From: an uncultured Saprospiraceae bacterium
GTDB lineage: Bacteria; Bacteroidota; Bacteroidia; Chitinophagales; Saprospiraceae
Direction: 5' to 3'
Assembly: GCA_937944095.1 (NCBI GenBank)
Contig: CALEAC010000038.1
Span: 1 to 41,996 of the forward strand
DNA: 41,996 nt
How positions within the stretch are numbered: the first letter of the stretch is position 1; the number at the start of each line of letters is the position of its first letter. Below, in pieces: positions 11,201 to 19,656 of this stretch. A program made the position numbers and the translations under genes. The notes below the pieces were generated by a model, which worked only from the letters and a program-made list of their open reading frames with translations, did no database searches and was not told where the DNA came from.

Positions 11201-12879
11201 ATTTTGACAAACTATACAATAAGTCTAAATATCTAAAGAACCTCGATAGAGTCGGCAAACCTAGAACACGAAGTCGAGTAGATGATAGTAAGGGTGATAA
11301 AGTAACCATCGCAAAAGACAAAGACGGTAAGCGCGTCACTAAAAAAGCTGCTCGGCTACCTGGCACTGCTGAGAAGCTACTACTGAGACCCATATTTATG
11401 CTTAGGTCAGTAAGGGTTAACTATAAAGAGGACTTCTCAACAGTGATTCCTGGCTATACCGGGACACCAGAATATTTCGGTCTAGATAATGCATTCACTA
11501 ATCCTGGTGTCGATTTTGTAATTGGTCTACAGCCTAATATCGATCCTGATAATCCATCTAATTTCTTATCGAGGGCAGCCAATAATGGATGGATAACAGA
11601 AAGTCCTGGTCTCAACCAAGAAGTCATCCAGACATCTAACCAGAATTTCGATGCTAAAGTCAAAATCGAACCATGGAAGGATTTCAAGATAGATGTCGAC
11701 TTCAAAAAGAATTATAGAACCACTCATTCTGAGGTATACAAAAATGTAGACAAAGGTGGCGCAACCCAATTCTTAGGTCTAGCCGCTAGAGACCTTGGTA
11801 GCTTCGACGTCACTTACTTTAATATGCAAACGCTGTTCGGAAGAAGCATCGATGAGCTATTCGATCAGTTCGAAAGCTATCGACCTATTATATCTGCTAG
11901 ACTACCTAACGTGGACAACGCGGGTGAGCATACAGAAGATGGTTCTAACTATACTATAGGTTACGGTAAGCAAAGTTCGTCAGTATTAGTACCAGCCTTC
12001 TTAGCTGCCTACACAGATACAGATCCGACAACTATAGATTTAGATCTAGAAAACAGGGTGAGCTCCAGAAAATTCATTCCTAGACCAAACTGGACACTGA
12101 GATATGACGGACTAAGCAAGTTACCATGGTTCAAGGATAAATTCTCAAGCTTCACCCTAGAACATGGTTATTCCTCCTTACTGAAGGTCAGCAACTTTAA
12201 TACAGATATAGAATACGATAGAGTGAGGCCATTTCTAGATGATGATGGTAATCCTAATATCCGACTGAATGGTAATTATTACACGAGAATAGAAATACCA
12301 GCACTTCAGATTTCTGAAAACTTCAATCCAATCATCGGGCTGAAGATGAAGACAAAAAATGACTTCACCATGGAATTCGAATATGCCAAAAGTCGAGACC
12401 TAAATCTTAAGATTAATACGTCTAGTCAGTTGGAAGAGGATAGAAAAACCAGTTTCGTATTCGGCTTAGGATATACGATTAAGGATTCTAATTTCTTGAA
12501 GAAAAAGAAAAAAAGAACTCGGTCGAGCAGAACAAAATCGGATGATGAGGATGAAGACGAGACAAAAGATTCTAGAAATGTACTCAGAAGAAATAGTGTC
12601 GAATCATCGAGAGGCAGTGATATGACTTTTATGCTTAACCTAGCATTTAATGATAATGCCTTCTACGTACACGAACTGGATAAGGATATCTCACAAGAGG
12701 ACAACCAAACCAGAGGATCTAAAGGGTTCCAGATAAATCCATCAGTGGATTATATTCTCAATGACAATGTGACCCTGAGGACTTTCTTTGACTACAATAC
12801 TAATACGCCATACGGAAGTAATAACTTCAAGAGAACCAATATGGCCTTTGGACTCACTATGCGATTGAGTCTGAACTAG
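5224..12879 (+). CDS. sprA: Gliding motility/T9SS outer-membrane translocon protein SprA (Sov)
   Basis: 2551 aa with signal peptide; giant beta-barrel-like protein, IDLNFGASYNRSDNPQIDQSQQRQFNIPDFGMDIKMNVDGKIGDKM, FDRKIKLAYDSEKWTEDDIVKKIEAGNVSFPL, SVDYILNDNVTLRTFFDYNTNTPYGSNNFKRTNMAFGLTMRLSLN C-terminus; next to ruvA, as often seen in Bacteroidota. Confidence 0.95.
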   Translation: MASKRKLAFHIFISITLIFSILADVSGYDIHGPEDDLIERVAAIVQDTFPILDRSGDFINDNQYNPFDVYPSEIEQSVEYDAETDTYIITEMIGDEYFRSPSYLTFDEYLDWRSKEQERKYFEKLAGYGSQYKSASGRLDPMSKIDIEKNLIDRLFGGNEITIEPQGSIDLNFGASYNRSDNPQIDQSQQRQFNIPDFGMDIKMNVDGKIGDKMDLGFNYDTNASFDFDRKIKLAYDSEKWTEDDIVKKIEAGNVSFPLRSNLIKGAQELFGLKTELQFGHLRLTGVVSQQRSKQQSIQVQNGATVQEFQIRPEEYDENRHFFLSHYHRATYETSLENLPYINNSFRITNIEVWISEDRPNFQPDQTMIAAIADIGETDPTKFSNQDSANGISNDPMVINITTDANGIRLPDNRVNDLYEEIVSNEMANRIEFTNSELTNNYGLKESVDFETFRGRKLRQNEYFYNPELGFISLNVRMRPNQVLAVSYEYFYTNNCEDVYKVGSTSDEGSVSNTDREGEVVSEGVLFTKLLKGSSPRVDHPTWDLMMKNVYPLRANQLDATDFEFDVFYEDDKNGSLKKFLPERGFELIPLLNLFGLDNLNSRNDPQPDGVFDFVPGITVVPQNSSIFFPVLEPFGDALNNILQEVLEDTEPQSTIDSLIDFYAFHELYDTSVVAAQLNLEKNKFVMAGKVKSSSSSEYSLGAWNIPQGSVRVTAGSFEMVEGIHYEVDYGIGRVRILDQSIIQQGVPVNISFEDNSVFSLQQRNMMGLRADYEINDNFVVGGTFLRLAERPFTQKVNIGDDPIKNRVFGLDLDYSKEAPWVTSVVDKLPFYSTNAKSNISLTAEGAALKPGHSRAINVPNEEDNGGVVSIDDFEGAVSGFPLSSQPNRWQLASIPRYDDMRPEFQEAHLLNDVTSGANRARLSWYVIDRFVNVSETTKNLNSYTRRINQTELFNRQIPQGQLPDLLTFDLSYFPTERGPYNFDVPNGLGEFTKGVEFNQAENRVELKEPETRWAGIMRYLNNNDFEAANYEFIEFWMLNPFKTKPDGSGHVVDEEGFLTFQLGNVSEDILYDNLQFYENALPRDSSVVPERTTNWGKVPLNTPINDAFPGVDYTDQDLGLDGLDNEEEKSAHADYIDQIQVVTGPAPQSLLDDVAADDFVFFNDPVFEGSNDLIERYKNNNNPQGNSPDVSNATSFQRGNPIPDKEDMNNNRDLDSGESFYEYKIKIANANGEIDENATEFIRETKIINSQNAGPEKWYRFRIPLNEGESVNGIQGFRSIQFIRILVNGYKTAKTFRLADFELIRNQWRKLPSLCAKDGGEITVNFNTDVVGVEENGAKVPFGYEIPQGIKQEQLFSSFSAVNQDENSLVMKFEDLPANCEVAIAKLNELDLRVFERMQMFVHAERTLTDIGAEDDILQDGDLSIFLRVGKDFQRHYYEYEIPLTLSNDSIAFTSQSDRIWPKANMFDFPLDMLIQAKKLRNVTGAALTEEFIITSENLSQYRGLETEYESISLDTLPEGHKIRIKGNPNIGLIKGVSVGIRNIDDRIPIRDHSGEIWINELRLTGLQERGGVAGLARMEVQMADLGNLTASASYSSIGWGQIEQKVQERALEEVIEYDVATNLELGKLLPKNWGIRLPFYGQYAKSIINPEFDAYDFDITVEDEYDLFKNEPPEVIDEISQRNQRVNTIKTFNLTNVRKERSAGKNSDKTKAQKARNSTNASVQKPDKKAKKKKPMPWNIENFSASYSYTESTYRDPILKADNSIEQRLGLDYSYSRKGGYIQPFKKLKINNLDFIKELNLNPLPNSFSFNTNLNRFFGTRIYRIPETPEFHFDDRRFDWERRYDLNWNLTKALKINFTAFNESYIDEARQTGIAETAEDREWFAFTDNGSGNLIKSNVTAEVAADPLYPSRYWKDNLKSGGRNTNYDHSLNVNYTLPMKYIPYMDWVDVKAQYKSSYNWSAGALIEDASGFPLAGVIQNGQTRTVTANLNFDKLYNKSKYLKNLDRVGKPRTRSRVDDSKGDKVTIAKDKDGKRVTKKAARLPGTAEKLLLRPIFMLRSVRVNYKEDFSTVIPGYTGTPEYFGLDNAFTNPGVDFVIGLQPNIDPDNPSNFLSRAANNGWITESPGLNQEVIQTSNQNFDAKVKIEPWKDFKIDVDFKKNYRTTHSEVYKNVDKGGATQFLGLAARDLGSFDVTYFNMQTLFGRSIDELFDQFESYRPIISARLPNVDNAGEHTEDGSNYTIGYGKQSSSVLVPAFLAAYTDTDPTTIDLDLENRVSSRKFIPRPNWTLRYDGLSKLPWFKDKFSSFTLEHGYSSLLKVSNFNTDIEYDRVRPFLDDDGNPNIRLNGNYYTRIEIPALQISENFNPIIGLKMKTKNDFTMEFEYAKSRDLNLKINTSSQLEEDRKTSFVFGLGYTIKDSNFLKKKKKRTRSSRTKSDDEDEDETKDSRNVLRRNSVESSRGSDMTFMLNLAFNDNAFYVHELDKDISQEDNQTRGSKGFQINPSVDYILNDNVTLRTFFDYNTNTPYGSNNFKRTNMAFGLTMRLSLN

Positions 12880-12892
12880 ATATAGATATAAC

Positions 12893-12925
12893 ATAGGAGA
12901 AAGGCAACTTAGCACTTTCTCCTAT
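12893..12925 (+). terminator. Hairpin terminator-like structure after sprA
   Basis: Perfect 11-bp stem ATAGGAGAAAG (12893-12903) / CTTTCTCCTAT (12915-12925), 11-nt loop, followed by a pyrimidine-rich CTTCGTCTTCATCTT tract. Confidence 0.5.
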
Positions 12926-12938
12926 CTTCGTCTTCATC

Positions 12939-13571
12939 TTGATACTTCCACAATATATTCTTAATCTTCGGGCTGCTCTAGAGTCTCCGTTACCAGGCTG
13001 GAATGGCCAGAAACGTATGTCCTCCACTGGATATGACAATCACCGAATAGCGCCTACGGATCACAAAGTAGCTGGTGTTGTCCTATTATTATTCCAAGAT
13101 CACAATGCTGTATGGAATCTAACTTTTATTAAAAGATCAAGCCGAGAACCTAGAGATAAGCATGCTGGTCAGATCAGCTTTCCTGGTGGCAGGGCGGAAC
13201 ATTCCGATATCTCGATCGAGCAGACTGCACTAAGAGAATTAGAAGAGGAATTAGGTATAAGTAGTGAGGCAGTGACAGTCATAGGAAAGCTGACAACACT
13301 ATATGTATTCGTCAGTAATTTTCTTGTACATCCTTATATCGCTTTTCATGCCGGTGTGCCTACATTTATTCCACAAGAATCAGAGGTGGACCATGTTATC
13401 ACAGTGCCCATAGATAAACTGAGCTTCCCCGATCACATACATATTAATGATCTACAAATAAGAAATCATTTAATAAAAAATGTACCGTATTATGATCTGG
13501 AAGGAGAAATACTTTGGGGAGCGACAGCAATGATAACCAGTGAACTAATTCAGATATTGGATACACTCTAG
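12939..13571 (+). CDS. NUDIX hydrolase, CoA pyrophosphatase-like
   Basis: 210 aa; Nudix box GGRAEHSDISIEQTALRELEEELGI with upstream SSREPRDKHAGQISFPGG typical of the NudL/CoAse subfamily. TTG start at 12939 is uncertain. Confidence 0.88.
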   Translation: MILPQYILNLRAALESPLPGWNGQKRMSSTGYDNHRIAPTDHKVAGVVLLLFQDHNAVWNLTFIKRSSREPRDKHAGQISFPGGRAEHSDISIEQTALRELEEELGISSEAVTVIGKLTTLYVFVSNFLVHPYIAFHAGVPTFIPQESEVDHVITVPIDKLSFPDHIHINDLQIRNHLIKNVPYYDLEGEILWGATAMITSELIQILDTL

Positions 13572-13726
13572 CGTGCAGTAAGGAGCTTACTTTTCGACTA
13601 AGTGAATATATATATTGCTATTATATGTAGAAATAGAATATTTTGACTTTATTTACTTAGCATTAGGAGCGTTTTCCTACTAAGGTCATTTCATAAATAA
13701 AATATACAGTATTTCATAATTGGTGC

Positions 13727-14005
13727 ATGAGCAAACCTAAAGTCATAACAGAATTCGAAAAACTAAACGAAGACATTCAGAATCGGGTCAAGCTCTACTA
13801 TCCCTCAGGTTTTGAAAAACATCTAATCACTTTCAAGAATCATAAGAAGCATCTTATAAGCGCACTACCTTATGAGACAGATGACAAGATGTACCTTATT
13901 AAGATGTCTAGAGAAAAAGCCAATTCAATTATCCTAGATGATGATGACTACAATCATAATGGCATACTAAAGGAATCCTTCAAGGCGTCTTTTGGCAGCA
14001 ATTAG
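13727..14005 (+). CDS. Hypothetical protein (92 aa)
   Basis: Clean intergenic ORF with ATG, charged composition, no internal conflict with neighbours; family not recognised. Confidence 0.7.
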   Translation: MSKPKVITEFEKLNEDIQNRVKLYYPSGFEKHLITFKNHKKHLISALPYETDDKMYLIKMSREKANSIILDDDDYNHNGILKESFKASFGSN

Positions 14006-14114
14006 GCTTAACTTCTCTTCTGTACGCCCGCTACTATTTTGGACAAAGTTACCTATAATCATCATATGATGAATTGTATTAATACATAAGCACTTATTTA
14101 CAAAATAATTAGCC

Positions 14115-14122
14115 TAATTTTG
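14115..14122 (+). promoter_or_regulatory. Candidate -7 box TAATTTTG upstream of the rhomboid gene
   Basis: Exact TAnnTTTG match 38 nt upstream of the ATG at 14160; -33 element unclear. Confidence 0.3.
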
Positions 14123-14159
14123 CCTCTTCTATTAGATACTTAGACAGCGTCCTGAATTT

Positions 14160-15071
14160 ATGGTTGATTCCATTATTAATGACATAAAGAGTACATTTTC
14201 TAGTGGCAATATGATCTCAAAGATCATTCTTGTTAATGTCGCTCTATTTGTATTGATTAACCTCATCTATGTATTCAATTTTGGAATTGGTGATGAGGGT
14301 AATTCATTATTTGCGATAGTCCGGGATGGTCTAGCGATTCCATCAGACCCTCTACAATTCATCAAGCAACCATGGAGCCTGATTACACACTTCTTCTTGC
14401 ATGTCGGTTTCTGGCATCTGGTTTGGAATATGTTGATGTTATACTGGTTCGGGCGGATTGTGGGAGACTTGATAGGTGACGAACGTGTGCTCCCTATCTA
14501 CCTTATGAGTGGCATCTTCGGCGGGCTTGTATTTATGTGTCATGATTTATTTCTTCCAGGCGGCACTGCTGGTATGGCGACTGCCCTAGGTGCATCAGCT
14601 GCTGTCATGGCCATCGTATGGAGCTCAGCTATGATCTCACCTGATTACACCATACATCTCTTGTTCCTAGGACCAGTTAAGCTTAAGTATATCGCTCTTG
14701 CTCTGTTATTCATGGATATTATAGGTTCTGCAGGCGACATGAATAAAGGGGGCCACTTTGCACATCTAGGAGGCGCTGCTTGGGGTATGGCTTTCGTCTA
14801 CTTCTTACGAAAAGGAACAGATATCACAGAACCTCTAGTTAAACTTTTTGCTAGCACTAAAAACCAAAAACCTAAGATCAAAAAAACACCTAGAAATAAA
14901 TTTAAAGTCGTACACAGGACGAGTCAGACGGATTCGGACAGACCACCAGGTGAGGCCTACAGCCAGCAAGATAGACTAGACAAAATACTCGACAAGATTA
15001 ACGAGCTAGGCTTTGACAAATTGGACGATGAGGAGAAGGACTTCTTGTACAAAGCCAGCAAGGAGAAATAG
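14160..15071 (+). CDS. Rhomboid family intramembrane serine protease
   Basis: 303 aa; multiple TM helices, FFLHVGFWHLVWNMLMLYWFG, ALGASAAVMAI (GxSA-type motif), GGHFAHLGGAAWG. Confidence 0.92.
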   Translation: MVDSIINDIKSTFSSGNMISKIILVNVALFVLINLIYVFNFGIGDEGNSLFAIVRDGLAIPSDPLQFIKQPWSLITHFFLHVGFWHLVWNMLMLYWFGRIVGDLIGDERVLPIYLMSGIFGGLVFMCHDLFLPGGTAGMATALGASAAVMAIVWSSAMISPDYTIHLLFLGPVKLKYIALALLFMDIIGSAGDMNKGGHFAHLGGAAWGMAFVYFLRKGTDITEPLVKLFASTKNQKPKIKKTPRNKFKVVHRTSQTDSDRPPGEAYSQQDRLDKILDKINELGFDKLDDEEKDFLYKASKEK

Positions 15072-16082
15072 ATGAAGAATATTCTATATGCAATCAACTG
15101 CTTATTCGCAGTTGCTTTGATATTCAGTTATATATCACCCTTTATTGATCCAAATATTACTTGGTTCTTCTCCTTCTTTGGACTTGGCTTTCCCTTCCTT
15201 CTGATTGCCAATCTGCTATTCATCCTCATTTGGTTACTAATCTATCCCAGGTATGCAATCATGTCCTGTCTATTATTAGTCATGGGATTCTCAGCTATTA
15301 CAAAAACAGTTGGTCTGAATAGTCAGAAGAAAGACAAAGGTCTATCAGTAATGACCTACAACATAGGCAACTCCAGATTCGAATTATGGAAGAAAAAGAA
15401 TACCTCAGCTATCAATCGATTCCGAAAGTTCATACTAGACAATAATCCAGATATCATCTGCATACAAGAACGTCACTCGAAGCTTCTACCCCAATACGAA
15501 AAGATTTTCGAAGGTTACAGTCTATATCCAGATTCTCAACTAGGCACAGCGATCTACAGCAAGTATCCCATCATCAACCAAGGTAACATTCCATTCAACA
15601 CCAGTTTCCACAATGCGACCTGGGCTGATATCAAGGTAGGCAACAAAACGATTCGCATCTACAGCACCCATCTTAGTTCTAATCAGGTCCCAAACTTAAC
15701 AGACAATGTCAGGGAGATCTGGGATGAAACTAAATTCATATTAGAAAAGTACAATCATCATGCGATTAAGAGAGTCCATCAGCTTAGGTTGCTGTTAGCC
15801 CATGCTAAGACATCTCCCTATCCAGTCGTTATCTGCGGAGATTTCAATGATGTACCCCAATCATATATCTATGCAGTGGTTGCTAAAGAATATAAGGACG
15901 CTTTCTGTGAATCAGGGACAGGCCTCGTACAGACTCTCAAAGGAAACTTTATAGGTCTGAGGATAGACTACACCTTTACCAGCGATGTGCTGGAAATATT
16001 ATCCCATAAAGTCATAGAAACAGACATATCAGACCATTATCCAGTGATGACAACCCTAGGGCTCGACAATATTCAGCTATAG
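15072..16082 (+). CDS. Endonuclease/exonuclease/phosphatase family protein with N-terminal TM helices
   Basis: 336 aa; MTYNIGNSRFE..., NPDIICIQE, YSTHLSSNQ, VICGDFNDVPQS, IDYTFTSD, ISDHYPVM. Starts directly after the rhomboid stop. Confidence 0.9.
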   Translation: MKNILYAINCLFAVALIFSYISPFIDPNITWFFSFFGLGFPFLLIANLLFILIWLLIYPRYAIMSCLLLVMGFSAITKTVGLNSQKKDKGLSVMTYNIGNSRFELWKKKNTSAINRFRKFILDNNPDIICIQERHSKLLPQYEKIFEGYSLYPDSQLGTAIYSKYPIINQGNIPFNTSFHNATWADIKVGNKTIRIYSTHLSSNQVPNLTDNVREIWDETKFILEKYNHHAIKRVHQLRLLLAHAKTSPYPVVICGDFNDVPQSYIYAVVAKEYKDAFCESGTGLVQTLKGNFIGLRIDYTFTSDVLEILSHKVIETDISDHYPVMTTLGLDNIQL

Positions 16083-16086
16083 ACCC

Positions 16087-16094
16087 TATTTTTG
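16087..16094 (+). promoter_or_regulatory. Candidate -7 box TATTTTTG just upstream of cysS
   Basis: Exact TAnnTTTG match ending 10 nt before the cysS ATG (16105). Confidence 0.35.
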
Positions 16095-16104
16095 CAAATT
16101 CATA

Positions 16105-17598
16105 ATGAGCAACATGAACATAAAGGATTTACACCTAAGTAATAGCCTGACTAAGAATAAAGAGACTTTTAAGCCTATCACACCAGGGTTTATAGGCATG
16201 TATGTCTGTGGGCCAACTGTATACAGCGATGTCCATCTAGGTAACGTTCGGACTTTTATCAGTTTTGATATCATCTATAGGACGCTATTACAGTTAGGGT
16301 ACAAGGTACGATATGTAAGAAATATCACAGATGTCGGGCATCTATTAGATGATGGAGAGGATCGAATATCGAAAGGTGCAAGACTCAATAAGCTAGAGCC
16401 AATGGAGGTGGTACAGAAATACACGAATGGCTTCCAAGAGATGATGAGAATATTCAATAACAAGAAACCATCTATAGAACCGAGAGCAACACAACATATA
16501 ATAGAACAAATAGAAATGGTGCAGCAGATCCTGGATAATGGATATGCCTACATCGCTAATGGTTCTGTCTACTTCGATACACTTAAATTCCATGAAGAAA
16601 AAAAGTGTTATGGCCAATTATCTGGTAGAGTCATAGAAGATCTTATCTCTGAATCCAGAGACAATCTGAAGAATCAGAGTGAGAAGAAACATCCATCTGA
16701 CTTTGCGATCTGGATGAAAGCCGCGCCTGATCATCTCATGAAGTGGAATTCTCCATGGTCAGTTGGGTTTCCTGGTTGGCATCTCGAGTGTTCGGTCATG
16801 AGTACGAAATATCTCGGAGAAACCTTTGACATACATGGTGGTGGTAATGACCTCAAATTTCCCCATCACGAAAATGAAGTGGCACAGAATGTAGGCTCCT
16901 GTGGTTGCCAACCCTGTAACTATTGGTTACATACGAATATGTTACTCATGAATGGCAAGAAAATGTCAAAAAGTGACGGTAACACCATCACGCCTGATCA
17001 GTTATTTACAGGCGATAGTCCACATATTTCCAAGGCCTATACACCGATGGTCATCCGCTTCTTTATGCTACAGTCGCATTACAGCTCTACTAATGATCTC
17101 ACTGATGATGGCTTGCTAGCAGCTGAAAAAGGATATAAAAGAATCTGCGAAGCACTGAAGACCCTAGAAAGCTTAGAAAATAATAGCACCAGCGACCAAT
17201 TGGATAAGGAACTTCTGCAGCCATTAGATCAGTTTATGACTGAGATGTGTGATGATTTCAACACGCCTAGAGCCATAGCCCAAGTCTTCGAACTAGTCAC
17301 TAAGATTAATAGTCTCAAAGAAGGCCATCTCGATATAAACAAAATCTCTACTGCTGCGCTTAATAGAGTGAAAACTGAATTGCCTGGCTATATACAGGAT
17401 GTCCTAGGTCTAGAAAATGAACAAGGTGCAGGTAATAATGACGCGCTAGATAAGGTCATGGCACTGGTACTAGACCTAAGACAAGGTGCTAGAACTGACA
17501 AGAACTGGGCCGTTGCAGATAAGATACGTGATGCACTCGCAGGTGCAAATATTGTAGTGAAAGATGGTAAAGAAGGTAGCGCCTGGACGGTCAATTAA
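16105..17598 (+). CDS. cysS: Cysteine--tRNA ligase
   Basis: 497 aa; MYVCGPTVYSDVHLGNVRTFISFDI (HIGH-like), GWHLECSVMS, HGGGNDLKFPHHENEVAQ, KKMSKSDGNTIT (KMSKS). Confidence 0.98.
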   Translation: MSNMNIKDLHLSNSLTKNKETFKPITPGFIGMYVCGPTVYSDVHLGNVRTFISFDIIYRTLLQLGYKVRYVRNITDVGHLLDDGEDRISKGARLNKLEPMEVVQKYTNGFQEMMRIFNNKKPSIEPRATQHIIEQIEMVQQILDNGYAYIANGSVYFDTLKFHEEKKCYGQLSGRVIEDLISESRDNLKNQSEKKHPSDFAIWMKAAPDHLMKWNSPWSVGFPGWHLECSVMSTKYLGETFDIHGGGNDLKFPHHENEVAQNVGSCGCQPCNYWLHTNMLLMNGKKMSKSDGNTITPDQLFTGDSPHISKAYTPMVIRFFMLQSHYSSTNDLTDDGLLAAEKGYKRICEALKTLESLENNSTSDQLDKELLQPLDQFMTEMCDDFNTPRAIAQVFELVTKINSLKEGHLDINKISTAALNRVKTELPGYIQDVLGLENEQGAGNNDALDKVMALVLDLRQGARTDKNWAVADKIRDALAGANIVVKDGKEGSAWTVN

Positions 17599-17612
17599 AA
17601 AAAATTGAATTA

Positions 17613-18596
17613 ATGAAAAATCTATACTCTATACTTTTTCTTTCTCTGCTCTTGGCCCTAGGTTGTAAGGATCCCAAACCCGTAACGACCACTGTCCCTA
17701 AACCGGCAGTGAAGATTCCAGCCTTCAATCAAGACCTAGCCTATGGCTATATAGAAAAACAACTCTCATTTGGTCCACGGAATCCTGGATCACCTGGTCA
17801 TGTGGCTTGTAAAGATTGGTTCGTAGAAAAATTCGAAAGCCAAGGGGCAACTGTTATCGCTCAAGAGTTTACCGCAAATATATATACTGGAGATAGTTAC
17901 CCTGCTTGGAATATCATCGCCCAGTTTAATCCAGACCATAAGAGAAGAGTAATACTCTCAGCACATTGGGATACAAGATTTATCGGTGAGGAAGATAGCA
18001 ATAAGAGTATGAGGGATAAGCCGATTCCAGGCGCAGATGACGGTGGTTCTGGTTGTGGTATTCTCGTCGAAATAGGTCGTATCCTAAATGAAAATCCTAT
18101 AGACTTAGGTGTCGATATCATTCTATGGGATGCTGAGGACCAAGGAAAAAGAGGTGACGAAAATTACACCACGACCTGGTGTCTAGGATCTCAGCACTGG
18201 TCTAAAAACAAACATGTAAAAGGATATAATGCGCGTTTCGGTATTAACCTAGATATGGTCGGCGGAAAAAATCCTAGTTTCGGAAAAGATCTTGTTTCTA
18301 AACGATACGCTCAGCAAATTCAGGATAAGGTCTGGCAGCTCGCTCAGAATATGGGCTACTCAGATATGTTCCAAAATAAAGAAACTGGGCTTCTCACTGA
18401 TGACCACCTGATGGTCAATCAGATTGCTAAGATTCCAATGATAGATATTATTAATCAACCGGATACACCTAAGAAATTCATCCATGAGTGGCACACCCAT
18501 GATGATGACATCGCCGCAATAGACAAACGAACGCTTCGTGTCGTCGGTCAAGTAATAACGGCTGTCATCTATAAGGAGTCTGATGGTAGCTTTTAG
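17613..18596 (+). CDS. M28 family peptidase / glutaminyl-peptide cyclotransferase-like lipoprotein
   Basis: 327 aa; lipobox-like LLLALGCKD, FGPRNPGSPGH, VILSAHWDTRF, GADDGGSGCGILVEIGR, ILWDAEDQG, INLDMVGGK, EWHTHDDD. Confidence 0.9.
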   Translation: MKNLYSILFLSLLLALGCKDPKPVTTTVPKPAVKIPAFNQDLAYGYIEKQLSFGPRNPGSPGHVACKDWFVEKFESQGATVIAQEFTANIYTGDSYPAWNIIAQFNPDHKRRVILSAHWDTRFIGEEDSNKSMRDKPIPGADDGGSGCGILVEIGRILNENPIDLGVDIILWDAEDQGKRGDENYTTTWCLGSQHWSKNKHVKGYNARFGINLDMVGGKNPSFGKDLVSKRYAQQIQDKVWQLAQNMGYSDMFQNKETGLLTDDHLMVNQIAKIPMIDIINQPDTPKKFIHEWHTHDDDIAAIDKRTLRVVGQVITAVIYKESDGSF

Positions 18597-18622
18597 AAAA
18601 AATTTATAATCAAAAATCAAAT

Positions 18623-19585
18623 ATGAAAAGTTTTCAATTAGTTCTGTTTTTATTTATTTCAACATTTGCATTCGGGCAGAATACGCCTGTCTTATCTAAG
18701 GTTACAGCAACTTGGTGCCCCAACTGTGGTGCATGGGGCTGGAGTTATATGGAATCCATGAAAGACGAATTCCAAGATGGAAATGCCGTTGTCCTAGGTG
18801 TCCACTTCAGTGGCGATCTACAGAACGAAACAGCTATATGGTATGCAGAAAATCTAGATGCAATCGGTCAGCCTAGGTTCTATGTCAATAATACCAATGT
18901 ATCAGTAAGGTCATCAAATTGGTCTGAAAAGATACAAGAAACAAAAGACCTAGTAGAAGAAACAAGAACGACAACGCATGACATCTTAGGCCTAAGTCAG
19001 GTGAGTATCGATAATGGCAGTATAGCTGCGCAAGTTAACTTAAGTGCACTCCCTGTTACAGATGCCTACTTGGCCGTATATATCTATGAGGACAATGTCA
19101 TGAATAATCAAGCAGGTAATGCAGCTGATGGCATCCACCCTAACGTTCTTAGAAAATCTATGTCCATAGATCCCCAAGGTATATCTATCAATGCTGCTGG
19201 TAATTATGACTTTAGCACAGAACTAGATCCTTCTTGGAATACAGATGAGATAGGTCTATTAATGGTCGTCTGGAGAAAGGACGGTGACAAATATACGATT
19301 AGAAGTTCTCAAGCAGTCCACAACGTGGGCCTGAAACTGAATACAGAAGAAAGTCTAAGTGATGCGGATGTTTCTATAACTCAGACTGTCGGTAATATCT
19401 CTATATCCATAGAAGATGATAGAGCATATCAATTAACACTCTATGATATGACTGGTAGAACGTTAGAAACGACTCAGCTGATCAGAACTAAAGAATTAGC
19501 AACTGACCAGTGGGTGCCCGGAGCATACTTAATCAGTCTACAACGAGAAGGACAGATTTATAACAAACAAATCGTTCTTCATTAG
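18623..19585 (+). CDS. Omp28-like thioredoxin-fold protein with T9SS C-terminal sorting domain
   Basis: 320 aa; signal peptide, TATWCPNCGAWGW (CxxC); C-terminal LTLYDMTGRTLETTQL...WVPGAYLISLQREGQIYNKQIVLH is a type A T9SS CTD-like end. Confidence 0.85.
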   Translation: MKSFQLVLFLFISTFAFGQNTPVLSKVTATWCPNCGAWGWSYMESMKDEFQDGNAVVLGVHFSGDLQNETAIWYAENLDAIGQPRFYVNNTNVSVRSSNWSEKIQETKDLVEETRTTTHDILGLSQVSIDNGSIAAQVNLSALPVTDAYLAVYIYEDNVMNNQAGNAADGIHPNVLRKSMSIDPQGISINAAGNYDFSTELDPSWNTDEIGLLMVVWRKDGDKYTIRSSQAVHNVGLKLNTEESLSDADVSITQTVGNISISIEDDRAYQLTLYDMTGRTLETTQLIRTKELATDQWVPGAYLISLQREGQIYNKQIVLH

Positions 19586-19610
19586 AGAAGGCTATTACTC
19601 AAATATATAG

Positions 19611-19652
19611 AAAAGGGCCTCTCCACTACGGAAAGGCCCTTTTTCTTTTTTT
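19611..19652. terminator. Bidirectional intrinsic terminator between convergent genes
   Basis: AAGGGCCT...AGGCCCTT stem with an A-run 5' and TTTTTCTTTTTTTCTT 3', between the convergent stops at 19585 and 19657. Confidence 0.85.
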
Positions 19653-19656
19653 CTTA

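Noticed and set aside
5377-12879. Multiple minus-strand ORFs (62-91 aa) and a 65-aa plus-strand ORF within sprA
   Set aside because: All lie inside the continuous 2551-aa sprA frame and show no recognisable domains.
13572-13726. Possible promoter elements upstream of the 92-aa hypothetical gene
   Set aside because: No exact TAnnTTTG match with a suitable upstream element; AT-rich sequence only.
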